This document shows, piece after piece, positions 23,488 to 32,700 of a DNA stretch of 39,618 nt (the first letter of the stretch is position 1; every line of letters begins with the position of its first letter). Source of the stretch: Streptomyces sp. 130 (lineage in GTDB: Bacteria > Actinomycetota > Actinomycetes > Streptomycetales > Streptomycetaceae); the NCBI RefSeq assembly GCF_007096885.1, contig NZ_VJNO01000052.1, forward strand, positions 1 to 39,618, given 5' to 3'. A model generated the notes under the pieces. It ran no database searches. It saw only the letters and a list, made by a program, of their open reading frames with translations, and was not told the origin of the DNA. The position numbers were made by a program, and so were the translations under genes.

Positions 23488-24756
23488 ATGGACGTCTGGC
23501 GACGCCTACTCCTCGCGATCGTGTGCGGTGTCGCGGTGGCAAGCATCTACGCCGCGCAAACAGTGCTGCCGCCCATGGGAGACAGCCTCGGGGTGTCGGC
23601 ACAGCACGCCGGGTGGATCGTTGCGACCGGCCAGTTCGGCTACCTGGCCGGACTGGTGCTGCTGGTGCCGCTCGGCGACGTGGTCGCCAACAGGCGCCGG
23701 CTCATCGCGGTCCACATGGCCATCACCGCGGCGGGTCTGTTCCTGACGGCTGCGGCTTCGGCCGCGTGGACGGCCTTCGCCGGGCTCGCGCTGGCCGGAA
23801 TGTTCGCGGTCGTGGTACAGACCACGGTGGCCTACGCCGCGTCGATCTCACCGCCCGCCGAACGCGGACGCAACATCGGCGTCGTGACGTCGGGCGTGGT
23901 GGTGGGCATCCTGGGCGCGCGGTTCGTCACCGGCGTGCTGGCGCAGGTGTGGGGCTGGCGCAGCATGTACGCCGTGCTCGGTGTGCTCGCGCTCGCCCTC
24001 GCCGCCCTCGTCCCGCGCGCGCTGCCGCCCGAAGACAGCTCTCGACGGCCCTCCGGCTACCGACAAGCCGTCATGTCGTTCGGTGGACTGTTCCGGCAGG
24101 GTCTCTTCCTGACCCGCGGTCTCATCGCGTTCTTCCTGTTCGCGTCATTCGGCACCCTGTGGAGTGGCCTGTCCCTGCCGCTGGCGAACGCACCATGGCA
24201 CTTGAGCGAGAGCCAGATCGGCGTGTTCGGCATCGCCGGACTCGCCGGCGCACTGGGCGCGGCGCGCGCGGGACGGTGGGCGGACGCGGGACGGGCGATC
24301 CCGATCAGCGGACTCGCGCTGACTCTGCTCACCGTCTCCTGGGCCGCCACCTCGCAGTTGACCTGGTCCCTGTGGCTGCTCGCCATCGGCATCATGGTGC
24401 TCGACTTCGCGGTCCAGGTCGTGCACGTGAGCAACCAGCACCTGCTCACCATGGCGCATCCGGACCACACAAGCAGCGTCATCGGCGGCTACATGGTCTT
24501 CTACTCCCTCGGCTCCGCCCTCGGCGCAGCCGCCACCACCTCCGTCTTCAGCTCCCACGGCTGGGGCGCCTCCAGTCTCCTCGGGGCCGCATTCGCCGCC
24601 TGCGCGCTGATCGTCTGGGCAACCGACGCACGCCGACGCTCCGCGACGTCGGCGGTCGGTTCCGAGACGGCGCAGGCGCAGCGTGGCGAGCGGGGGGAGC
24701 AGACGAACGAGCGGGAGCGGGTCTGCCCGGTGGCGGACCGTTCCAAGGCTCTCTGA
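23488..24756 (+). CDS. MFS transporter (drug/sugar exporter type)
   Basis: A 422-residue protein with about twelve hydrophobic helices. The loop after helix 2 has PLGDVVANRRRL, the MFS motif A equivalent, and PPAERGRNIGVVTSG follows. The C-terminal ~40 residues are polar. The ATG at 23488 has GGGAG close upstream and is preceded by GTG. Members of this subgroup export small toxic molecules or sugars. Divergent control by HxlR suggests induction by an electrophilic or aromatic compound; the substrate is unknown. Confidence 0.87.
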   Translation: MDVWRRLLLAIVCGVAVASIYAAQTVLPPMGDSLGVSAQHAGWIVATGQFGYLAGLVLLVPLGDVVANRRRLIAVHMAITAAGLFLTAAASAAWTAFAGLALAGMFAVVVQTTVAYAASISPPAERGRNIGVVTSGVVVGILGARFVTGVLAQVWGWRSMYAVLGVLALALAALVPRALPPEDSSRRPSGYRQAVMSFGGLFRQGLFLTRGLIAFFLFASFGTLWSGLSLPLANAPWHLSESQIGVFGIAGLAGALGAARAGRWADAGRAIPISGLALTLLTVSWAATSQLTWSLWLLAIGIMVLDFAVQVVHVSNQHLLTMAHPDHTSSVIGGYMVFYSLGSALGAAATTSVFSSHGWGASSLLGAAFAACALIVWATDARRRSATSAVGSETAQAQRGERGEQTNERERVCPVADRSKAL

Positions 24757-24840
24757 AACCGCCCAGCTCGACCCCGTCCGCAGACGGCAAGCCCGACTGA
24801 CTCCCACTTCGCACAGTTATCGCAGGCCACGCAACGGACC

Positions 24841-25545
24841 GTGCCCCAGTCATTCGATCCAGGCGGCTGGAAATACGTCCGTGCACAATTCCTTCTGCCA
24901 CCCGACCTCAGACACCTGTCCAGGTTCTACCTCGTCTCGAACCCGACGCCTGTCCGTGACGCCACCACGAACTGCCGGCGCGCGTTCGCGGAGAACCCGC
25001 ACAGCTTCCTCGACGACATGTTCGCGCGGGAAGAGGGCCTGCTGTGGCTGTCCTTGGAAAGCATGCAGGAACGCCTCACCGGAATGCTGGACGATCCGGA
25101 CGACGGCGGCGTGATCGATGCGTTCGCCACCTTGTTGCCGAAGGCGAGTACCTTCCGCTGCTCTTGGAGGTGGAACCCCGGCTGGCCATCCCCGGCAGAA
25201 AGGGCGACTACTTCAGCGGCGAGCAGGTGACGACGTGAGGGATCGATCAGTTCTGGGGCCTTCCGGAGTACCCGCACACCCCGGACTCCCGGGCCTTCGA
25301 GACCGCCGTCGACGCGGACGCCCACCTCTACGAGTTCGTCGTGCCCGCCATCGACCGAGGAGACGACTACTTCGTGCACTGGGTCTGGCTAGACCCACTT
25401 CCTCCTCGACGGACACCACAAACTGGACGCCGCCGCCACCGCGGGTCGGCCGGTGCGGCTCCTCTCGCTGCTGACCTTGGGCGAAAGCCTGGCCGGAGCG
25501 GAAGACACCGCCCGGCTGCCTGCCTTGCGCACACAAACCCGGGTC
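24841..25545 (+). pseudogene. Hypothetical Streptomyces protein, disrupted by shifts and a stop
   Basis: The gene starts at GTG 24841 with SFDPGGWKYVRAQFLLPPDL and reads as a normal protein to VIDAFATLLPK. A frameshift near 25140 moves the continuation (LLLEVEPRLAIPGRKGDYFS) to another frame. A TGA at 25236-25238 interrupts it before QFWGLPEYPHTPDSRAFETA. A further shift near 25388 moves the end (LLDGHHKLDAAATAGRPVRL). The original protein was about 235 residues. The family was not recognised and has no membrane segment. Confidence 0.7.
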
Positions 25546-25642
25546 TCATGTATCGCGGCACCGATTACAGTCACCCATCCGGGGCCGCCATGGCCATTTC
25601 GTGGCCATGGCCCAAACCTGATCGTCACGGGAAAGTACAGGG

Positions 25643-26173
25643 ATGCGTCCAGACGCGAAGCACATGGCGGTGGTGGTACGTAGGGCCGTGCCAAGGGACC
25701 TTGAGCTGGTGCTGACTGTCCTGGCCGATGCTCGTGCCGGCCAGGAGCGGCAAGGGCTCCCTCCTTCGTGGCGCGCGCTTCCGCGGGCGGCCGCCGCAGC
25801 CAGCATCGCCAGGGGGGAAACCTATGTCGTGCAGCGTGCGGGAGACACCCTGGGCACGTTCGCCCTTGAGGACACCGACGCTGCGGTCTGGCCGGACTCG
25901 GAAGCCGTGGGCGCTGTGCACCTCCATCGGCTGGCTATCGATCCGCACCAACAGGGCCTGGGCATCGGCAGTTTCGCGGTTGACTGGGCCGCACGAACCG
26001 CGGCCGCGCAGGGGCGCTCCCTGCTTCGCCTTGACGCCGTCGCGGCCAACACGAGGCTGTGCACCTGGTACGAACGGCTGGGGTTCACGGCGAAGGGTGA
26101 AGTGCTGCTCCCCGGTTGGGTGCGCGCCAGCATGCGCTTCGAGCGCGAGGTGACCAGGCCTATGGGCTTGTAA
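25643..26173 (+). CDS. GNAT-family N-acetyltransferase
   Basis: A 176-residue GNAT enzyme. The acetyl-CoA binding core VHLHRLAIDPHQQGLGIGSF is complete, followed by LLRLDAVAANTRLCTWYERL and GFTAKGE, the usual end of the fold. Start ATG 25643 follows GGGAAAG; ATG 25664 is also possible. The gene is intact in a decaying neighbourhood. The acceptor substrate cannot be predicted. Confidence 0.85.
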   Translation: MRPDAKHMAVVVRRAVPRDLELVLTVLADARAGQERQGLPPSWRALPRAAAAASIARGETYVVQRAGDTLGTFALEDTDAAVWPDSEAVGAVHLHRLAIDPHQQGLGIGSFAVDWAARTAAAQGRSLLRLDAVAANTRLCTWYERLGFTAKGEVLLPGWVRASMRFEREVTRPMGL

Positions 26174-26231
26174 CACGTTGCTGCAACGTCCCCGATGGCC
26201 GTGTCCGGTGGAATGGATCCGGCCACTCGGG

Positions 26232-26346
26232 ATGGTGCGGCGGTACCTGCCCCAAGGGTGCGGGCCTCCGCGGGGTTCAGCCAGGCCGACCTGGGCACCA
26301 TCGCCCGCGCAGGAACCATGGCTACCGCACTCCGGCCGAGGTCTGA
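26232..26346 (+). pseudogene. IS30-family transposase, C-terminal remnant
   Basis: Three short pieces in successive frames, MVRRYLPQG, GFSQADLGTIAR and RPRRNHGYRTPAEV followed by TGA, match the end of IS30-type transposases (YLPKGTDL, SQADLDAIA, RPRKTLGYRTPAEV). Only about 38 codons remain, with at least two frameshifts. The rest of the 440-bp gap between the GNAT and PadR genes holds no other gene that I can see, apart from the operator described next. Confidence 0.6.
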
Positions 26347-26557
26347 GCCGACCTCCTGTGCAGCGGTGATGCGCCGGCTGCTTGAGCACGCCCTCGTTTG
26401 CCGACAGGCAGGGGCTGGCCGACAAGGACGCTGGGGATCCGGTAGACGCATGTCCAGGGCCGGGCGGTGAGGCCCCGGGCTCCACGGCGGCGGCCACTCA
26501 TCGAACCGGCTCCGCAACGCCCCACTCCCTGATCCATACTGCCACCCCCGCTACTCA

Positions 26558-26594
26558 GTGGTACCGCATAGCGGTACTCGGTATCACGTGGTAC
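26558..26594 (+). promoter_or_regulatory. Palindrome and 30-bp-spaced repeats before the PadR gene
   Basis: GTACCGC (26561-26567) and GCGGTAC (26571-26577) form a perfect dyad around ATA. GTGGTAC occurs at 26558-26564 and 26588-26594, three helical turns apart. PadR-family regulators usually bind dyads at their own promoter. AT-rich compared with its surroundings. Confidence 0.45.
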
Positions 26595-26617
26595 TGGCAG
26601 GCTGAGGAGCACCCGCG

Positions 26618-26917
26618 ATGGACGACCTGACGGAGATGTTGGAGGGCACGCTCGAAGGGTGCGTACTCGAAATCATCGGCAGTGAGGAAACCTACGGGTA
26701 CGCCATCACCCGACGTCATCGAGGGGACGGTGTACACCATCTTGCTGCGGCTGGAGCGGAACGGGTTCGTCCAGGTGACGAAACGGCCGTCCGGGGTCGG
26801 CCCCCGCGCAAGTTCTACGCGCTCAACGACGCCGGACGCGAGGAACTCGCGAAGTTCTGGGCGAAGTGGCAGTACCTCTCATCACGCATCGACAGGCTCA
26901 AGGGGGGCGGGAGATGA
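26618..26917 (+). pseudogene. PadR-family regulator with a frame-shifted core
   Basis: The open frame of 99 residues starts with LTEMLEGTLEGCVLEIIGSE then TYGYAITRR, the PadR helix-turn-helix start, and ends with PPRKFYALNDAGREELAKFW, the PadR wing. Between them the reading is wrong: the true text VIEGTVYTILLRLERNGFVQ and VTKRPSGVG lies in the next frame. A deletion of about 20 bp removed the start of the recognition helix, and a missing C near 26806 restored the original frame. The open frame thus hides a damaged DNA-binding domain. ATGA overlap with the next gene. Confidence 0.75.
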
Positions 26918-27263
26918 ACTTCTGGGAGAAGGTCACAGGCAGCGATCTCACCAGGGAATGGAAGGCGTTCGAGGCCCGGGTCGATGTCCTGCCGGGCGAC
27001 TACCGGGCGGCGTGTCCCACCTCTTCCCCTACGGGGACTTCACCGGTCGCAACCTGATGCCGATCCTCGACTCCGCCCTCGGGCTGCTCGAAGTAGCAGC
27101 CCGAGGGCGGAGTCGCCAAAACGTCCGCGAGGTGCTCGGCGAGGACATCCAGGGCTTCTGCACGGCGCTGGCCGGCGGAGCGGGGGCCCGGACCTATCGC
27201 GACCGGTGGCGCGAGCAGTTGAACAGGGACATCGCGAGGAAATTGGACCGGCTGGGAGGCTGA
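26914..27263 (+). pseudogene. DUF1048 protein, frameshifted
   Basis: The gene begins with NFWEKVTGSDLTREWKAFEA and RVDVLPGDYRAA. A shift near 27010 moves the remainder (HLFPYGDFTGRNLMPILDSA, LGEDIQGFCTALAG, WREQLNRDIARKLDRLGG) to another frame. The segment after LGLLEVAA has been replaced by RGRSRQN, encoded by an exact inverted copy of the preceding 20 bases. DUF1048 proteins are small helical proteins encoded beside PadR regulators; their function is unknown. Confidence 0.75.
27069..27114. repeat. Perfect 20-bp inverted repeat inside the DUF1048 gene
   Basis: Positions 27069-27088 are the exact reverse complement of 27095-27114, separated by CGAAGT. Such a long perfect hairpin is not part of normal DUF1048 genes and replaces conserved codons. 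It looks like a mutation, not a regulatory site. Confidence 0.85.
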
Positions 27264-27264
27264 C

Positions 27265-27591
27265 GTGAGCATTCAGGACATCATCGAAGGCAAGAAACAG
27301 TGGCGGGCACACGCGGCTCGGGTCAAGGCACTCCCGCCGGACTACCGGATCGTCTACCAGGAGGTGCAGAAGTATCTGTTCAAGGTCGGGCCGATCAGCC
27401 TGCCTGACGGGCCCCTGCTCCCCGGGATCGTCGACTTCTTCGACGGGGGCGTCGCCGGAGGCAAGGGGGTTGTGGAACTCATCGGCACCGACATCGCCGC
27501 GTTCTGCGACGACCTGGTCAAGGACTCCCCCACCTACGCGGACATCTACCAGGCATCCATCAACGCGGAACCCGGCACGGACGAGAAGTGA
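27265..27591 (+). CDS. DUF1048 domain protein
   Basis: A 108-residue protein: DIIEGKKQWRAHAARVKALP, DYRIVYQEVQKYLFKVGP, LIGTDIAAFCDDLVKDSPTY. It is intact and follows the damaged paralogue by one base, with GGGAGG in front of GTG 27265. PadR plus two DUF1048 genes is a recurring Gram-positive operon. The proteins are predicted helical and cytoplasmic; no function is established. Confidence 0.8.
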   Translation: MSIQDIIEGKKQWRAHAARVKALPPDYRIVYQEVQKYLFKVGPISLPDGPLLPGIVDFFDGGVAGGKGVVELIGTDIAAFCDDLVKDSPTYADIYQASINAEPGTDEK

Positions 27592-27718
27592 TGCTCGCCG
27601 TCCGCCCGAGGTGGTGGACCGTGGCGTTGCAGAGGCGGGGCGCGGGGGCAAGCGCCGCCATCTGCTGTCGGCCCGGTTCACCATTTACTTCGTTCTGGCG
27701 CTGCGCCTGTTTCCGCGG

Positions 27719-28346
27719 GTCGATTGCTGCGCTTCACGATCGCCAGGACCAGGGCGAACGCGGCGAGGCAGTACTCGACGAGGCCGCCGGTGTAGCCGCC
27801 GTCGGCCCAGACGAGTTCCAGCCGGTGGTGAGCGTCGGTCACCCGCTCAAGCAGCACCTTCGCGGCTGCGCGGTCACCGATGTCCGCACTCGTGACCATC
27901 ACGCCCAGCAGCAGGCCGAGGGTGTCGACCACGACGTGCCGTTTGCGGCCGTTGACCAGCTTCCCGCCGTCGAAGCCGCGGCTGTCCGCGCCGACGACGG
28001 CGTCCGCCTTGACGGACTGCGAGTCGATCACGCCGGCCGTCGGTTCCGCATCCCGGCCCGCCTCCTGGCGGACCCGGCCGCGCAGCCGGTCATGGAACTC
28101 CCTGACCAGCATGTGGTCGCGCCAGCGGCGGAAGAACGCGTAGACCCGGTCCCACGGCGGGAAATCGGCTGGCATCGCCCGCCACTTGATGTCGTTGTCC
28201 ACGAGATAACGGATCGCGTCCAGTATCGCCCGGTGGCAGTACGCCTCCGGCTGCCCGCCCCGGCCTCGCATCCAGCCCGGCACCGGCAGCAGCGGCCGGA
28301 CCACAGCCCACTCCGCGTCCGTCATGTCTGAGGGATACCGCCGAAC
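27719..28346 (-). pseudogene. IS5-family transposase, N-terminal fragment (other half of the split IS)
   Basis: Reading leftwards from about 28346: RRYPSDMTDAEWAVVRPLLP, DNDIKWRAMPADFPPWDRVY, GVIDSQSVKADAVVG with a catalytic Asp, KRHVVVDTLGLLLGVMV and VWADGGYTGGLVEYCLAAFA. It ends at LAIVKRS, where GCAATCGAC (27719-27727) joins unrelated sequence. The missing C-terminal third is the fragment at 19687-19881. The true start is near GTG 28346 or ATG 28325. Confidence 0.85.
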
Positions 28347-28566
28347 ACGCTCCGGGTGGTCGGTCGCATTACCGAACCGGTGAACGACACAATCACACGC
28401 CAGGGGAGCTGAGTTGAACTCTACCGGCGCGAGCACGTACAACTGCGGCAACAGGGTCTCCTGGATCTCGGTTCGCTTCGCAACCCCGAGCTACCAAGAG
28501 GCCCTGCTTTCATGCCCACGGCCGGCCGTGATCACCAGATCGAGACTCCCGTTCGACGCCTACCCC

Positions 28567-28594
28567 TCAAGATCGGAACGACAACAGCTACTAA
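28567..28594. repeat. Terminal repeat of the split IS, transposase 5' side
   Basis: This 28-base end contains GGAACGACAACAGC and closes with CTAA. It matches the repeat at 20449-20476 at 23 of 28 positions. It lies upstream of the N-terminal transposase fragment and has cut into a second IS5-type transposase on its right. Confidence 0.75.
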
Positions 28595-28897
28595 TCGGCG
28601 GGCGCGTTCACGGACCTGGCAGCGCAGAAGTTCATGGATGACCTGGTCGGTGCCGTCGTCCCGCCAGGCGGCGAAGTAGTAGTAGGTCGCGCTCTTGGGC
28701 GGCAGGTCGTGCGGGAGATAAGCCCACTGGCAGCCGGTTCGCCCCTGGTAGAGGATCGCGTTCACGATCTCCCGCATGTCGTAAGCGCGCTGGTGGCCGC
28801 TGACCGAGCGGTGCCGGTCCTTCCACGCGGTGATCACCGGCTCGATCAATGACCACTACTCGTCCGATAAGTCACTCGGGTACAGCTTGCGTTCACT
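28595..28897 (-). pseudogene. Second IS5-type transposase, N-terminal fragment with a stop
   Basis: Reading leftwards from 28897: SERKLYPSDLSDE, a TAG where a Gln codon is expected, then WSLIEPVITAWKDRHRSVSG, AYDMREIVNAILYQGRTGCQ, LPHDLPPKSATYYYFAAWRD and IHELLRCQVRERARR. It is cut at 28595 by the terminal repeat of the split IS. It belongs to a different IS5 subgroup from the fragment at 27719-28346. Confidence 0.75.
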
Positions 28898-29004
28898 CCC
28901 CCGGTCACATCACCAGATCAGCACCCGTGGACCGGCGAATTCCGTCCTGCCGCCACACCTTCAGGCGACAGCAGAACCACTCAAAGGCTCACGAACCGCC
29001 CACT

Positions 29005-29080
29005 AAGATCGAAGTCCTTGGTGATCTGACCGACCGGGCGGTCAGCGCATCCACACAGCTCGACGATCTCCGCCTTGACA
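29005..29080 (-). pseudogene. IS3-family OrfA remnant
   Basis: A short minus-strand stretch reads KAEIVELCGCADRPVGQIT then KDFDL, matching the helix-turn-helix start of IS3-type OrfA proteins (AEIVELC-RGDRSVGQIAKDFDL). Only about 25 codons survive. Apart from this piece and the hairpin at 29169-29199, the 390 bp between 28898 and 29288 hold nothing that I recognise. Confidence 0.5.
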
Positions 29081-29168
29081 GCGACGAGGGCGAGGCCCTT
29101 TTCTTCCCCACGCTCTCCATGATGGACGTCCTCCCGAGGCTGAACCTTTGATCTCGGATGTCCGCCAA

Positions 29169-29199
29169 GCGGATCAAGCCCATCGATGGCTTGATCCGC
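29169..29199. promoter_or_regulatory. 12-bp inverted repeat upstream of the Trypco1 gene
   Basis: GCGGATCAAGCC (29169-29180) pairs perfectly with GGCTTGATCCGC (29188-29199) around CATCGAT. It lies 90 bp before the Trypco1-type gene, so it may be an operator, an attenuator or a boundary hairpin. The role is unproven. Confidence 0.45.
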
Positions 29200-29288
29200 G
29201 CCAGCCGTCATGATTCTGCTGGCAAGCTCCAAGACCTCGCCCATACGATGAGGCGCGATCACACAGGACGTGGACGGGGGACGGGGTC

Positions 29289-29720
29289 TTGGACAGCATT
29301 GTGCGCATGCCTTTGGAAGGCGGGGGCTCGGTTCTCTTCGAGGGCGGGCCCGGTTCACCGGAGGGCCCCGTGAAGGCCGGTCGCCTCGGCGACGCGGTCA
29401 GGGAGTTGCCGTCGACTCTTCAGACGGCCCTTGTACCCATACGCGACGCCGCCGGAGCCATGTTGAACCAGCTGCGCCAGGCTGGGCCCGACGAGATCGA
29501 GGTCGAGTTCGGTATCGACCTGGCGGCGCAGACGGGCGCGGTGATCACCAAGGCGGAGACGGGCTGCCATGTCACCGTCCGGATGGCGTGGCACCGGGAG
29601 GGGCTGCACGGCGGCATGAACCCCGAGGACGCCACGGGCTCCGACCGTCGTGCCCCGCAGGACAACAGCGCCCCCGCCGACCGGCCTGTCCCGCCAAACG
29701 TTCCGTCTGCCGGCCGCTGA
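29289..29720 (+). CDS. Trypsin-co-occurring domain protein (CU044_2847/Trypco1-like)
   Basis: A 143-residue protein: DSIVRMPLEGGGSVLFEGG, a helical middle (LQTALVPIRDAAGAMLNQLR), then PDEIEVEFGIDLAAQTGAVI and VTVRMAWHREG. This build matches the CU044_2847 family, named for its co-occurrence with trypsin-like proteases. The C-terminal 40 residues are disordered and proline-rich. TTG 29289 is taken as start because it keeps the family's N-terminal strand; GTG 29301 is possible. The stop overlaps the ATG of the protease-NTPase gene, so the two are coupled. In these conflict systems the domain is thought to be a partner or target of the protease. Confidence 0.75.
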   Translation: MDSIVRMPLEGGGSVLFEGGPGSPEGPVKAGRLGDAVRELPSTLQTALVPIRDAAGAMLNQLRQAGPDEIEVEFGIDLAAQTGAVITKAETGCHVTVRMAWHREGLHGGMNPEDATGSDRRAPQDNSAPADRPVPPNVPSAGR

Positions 29721-32700
29721 TGTCCGCGCCGCTGCAATCGTCGGTCGCGCAGGTGCTCGGGATCGGCGGTACCGTCGTCGGCGCCGGCTTTCTCGTCGAT
29801 CACGGCACTCTGGCCACATGCGCGCACGTCGTACGGCAGGCCGGGAGCCGCCCCGGTGAACGGCTGACGCTGGTCTTCCCGCACGCGGAGGACAGCCCGC
29901 GGCTGACAGGACTGGTGCTGGCGGAGGCATGGCGCGAGCCGGACGCCGAAGACATCGCCGTCGTCCGGCTCGATCATCCTGTCGAGGGCTTACCGTCCCT
30001 TCCCCTCGGGTTCTCCGGGAACTGCCGCGGGCACCGGGTGCGATCCTTCGGGTTCCCCCGGCAGGCACTGTCCGGCGGGCACTTCGGCACCGCCGTGGCC
30101 GACGACGTGATCAGCTACCACGGTCACGGGCCCGTCCTTCAGCTGACCGATGCCAACGACCTGACGACCGGCTTCAGCGGCGGCCCGGTCGTGGACGACG
30201 CCACCGGCCTTGTCGTCGGCATGGTCACCTCCATCGTCGCCCCCGACGAACACCGGCGCGGCCAGAACATCGCCTACGCCACAGCAGTGCAGAGCCTGCG
30301 CCGGGCCTGGCCCGCGCTCCGGGCCGACGACACCTACCCGTACCCCGGCCTGCTCGAACCCTTTGGCAGGGAGCACGCGGACTGGTTCCACGGACGTGAG
30401 CGAGCCGTGCGGCTGGTGCTGGACGCGCTGACCGAGCAGACCGGCCGGAGCAGCGGAGTGCTGTTGCTGGGGCCGTCCGGGTCGGGGAAGTCATCCCTAG
30501 TGCGGGCGGGCGTGTTGCCCGCACTGGAACGGGCGCGCGTCCCCGGCAGCGACCGTTGGCTGCCGCTGCTGCTGCGCCCAGACCGCGACCTGCTGGCTGA
30601 ATTGGATGCCGGTCCACTGCCCGGAACGCTGAGCAGGGGCCGGCCTGGCGCAGGCCGTACGCGACAGGCTGGAGGCGGCCCCCGGATACGACCGAATCCT
30701 GCTCGTCGTCGACCAGTTCGAGGAACTGCTGTCCGATGATCCGGCTGCCGTCGAGCCCTTGACCGAGGCGGTCGGCTCCGTCCCGGGGCTGACCGTCTTC
30801 CTTGTCCTGCGGGACGACTTCTATCCACGGCTCGCGGCTTCGGCGCCCGCCCTGCTGGAGAAGCTGCGGCACGGAATGGTCAATGTGCCCGCGACGCTCG
30901 ACCGCGACGAACTGCACGCCATCATCACCCGGCCGGCCGCTGCCGTGGGCGTGCGCCTGGAGGACGGCCTGCCGCAGCAGATCATGGACGCTCTGTTCGC
31001 GGGTTCCGAGTTCGCCGGCCCCCGCGGCACAGCGCCTACCACCCTGCTGCCGGCGCTCCAGCTGACCCTGAACCGGCTGTGGCAGGGGCTCGACGAGAGC
31101 GGAACGCTGACACGGGCGGCGTACGAGCGGATCGGCGAGGTTACCGGCGCCCTGCGCGTGTGGTGCCAGGACGCCGTGGACTCACTGCCCGTCGATCTTC
31201 GCCCGGTCGCCGAGCGGCTGCTGACAGCCCTGGTACGCCCCTCCGACGACGAACGCCAGGTCCCCGCCGCACGGCAGCGTGTGCCCTTGGCCGATCTGCG
31301 CGAGCTCGAAGAGGGCGCCGATGAGGTGCTACGAGAGCTGACCCGCCGCCGACTGGTCATCACAGGCATCCGACGACGCCCGGGACGGCCCGACGCCGAC
31401 GTGCCGGCCGTGGAGGAGCCGATCGCCGAACTGATCCACGATGTGCTCATCCGCGCCTGGCCCGCTCTCGGCGACTGGGCGGCCCGGGACCACCGCTTCC
31501 ACGACTGGCTCCGACGCGCCGACGAACGCCTCGCCCAGTGGGCCGGGCGACGGCACCCCGACGACCTGCTGCGCGGCTCCGACCTCGCCGAGGGCCTGGA
31601 GTGGGCGGACCGCAGACGGCTGCCCGGACGGACAGCGACCTATCTGACGGCCAGTTCCGCCCACCGCAAAGCCCGGCTGCGCCGCGCCCAGCGCCTCAAC
31701 GCCGTCCTCGGCACCGCGCTGGTCCTGGTCGTCCTGGCGGCCTCGCTGGCTTTCCAGCAACGCCAACAGGCCCTGGACGCCCAGCGGCTCGCCCAGTCCC
31801 GGCAACTCGTTGTTCAGTCCCGCACGTTACTGGACACGGATCCCGAACTCGCGGCGCTGCTGGCCGTCCAGGCGTACCGGACACGGGCGACGACGGAGAG
31901 CCGGGCCGCGCTGTATACCGCGGCTGCCCTGCCGATGCAGCGACGGCTGGAAGGCGGCGCGGGAGGCATCGCAGTGAGCGCAGACGGGCGAACGCTGGTC
32001 ACCAACGTGGGAATGCGGCCGAACCACGATGAGATGGTGATCCGGCTGAGGGACCTCGTGTCCGGCAGGGAGAGAGAGCAATCGACACCGGCGACGATCC
32101 GAGTAGCCGTACAGCCCTCCTCGGTGGCCTGGTCAGTTCCCTCGCGTTCGACCGCGCCGGGTGCACCCTGGCGGTCGGGGAGATGAAACGCGTCCGTCTG
32201 CTGGACGTGCGCGAAGGACGTCTTCGCGACTTCGAGATCAAGCTGGCCCAATCCCCGAGCGAAATCCGTTTCACACCCGACGGCCGCACGCTGGTGACCG
32301 TCGGGTACGACGGTCAGGCGCGGACCTGGGATACGGCGAACGGCGACCTCCTCAGGAGCATGTCGCCTTCGGTGCCCGACCAGGGGACGCCGATGAACGG
32401 CACGACCGTGGCCGCGACCCCGGATGGTAGGACCGTTGCGGTGAGCGCGCCCGAGCGGGGTGTGGTGCTGCTCACCCCGGAGAACGGTCGGCAGCGGCTC
32501 GTTGCGGACCAGGAGGAGGAATCCGCCGACCCCATCGAATCGCTGGCCTTCACACCAGACGGCGGCACTCTCGCCATTGGTGGCAGATCGGGCCGGATCA
32601 GGCTGGTCGACGTCGGCACCGGCCGTGTCGAAGCCCCTCTACAAGGAGCGTCGGCCGTCCAGGGCCTGGCCTTCGCCCCGGAGGGCGACACACTCGCCGT

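Noticed and set aside
30638..32078. Programmed ribosomal frameshifting in the STAND gene
   Set aside because: Neither site is a known slippery heptamer, and both are exact tandem-unit insertions, so mutation or phase variation explains them better. The AAAGGGGGGA site in the IS transposase is the only credible programmed site.
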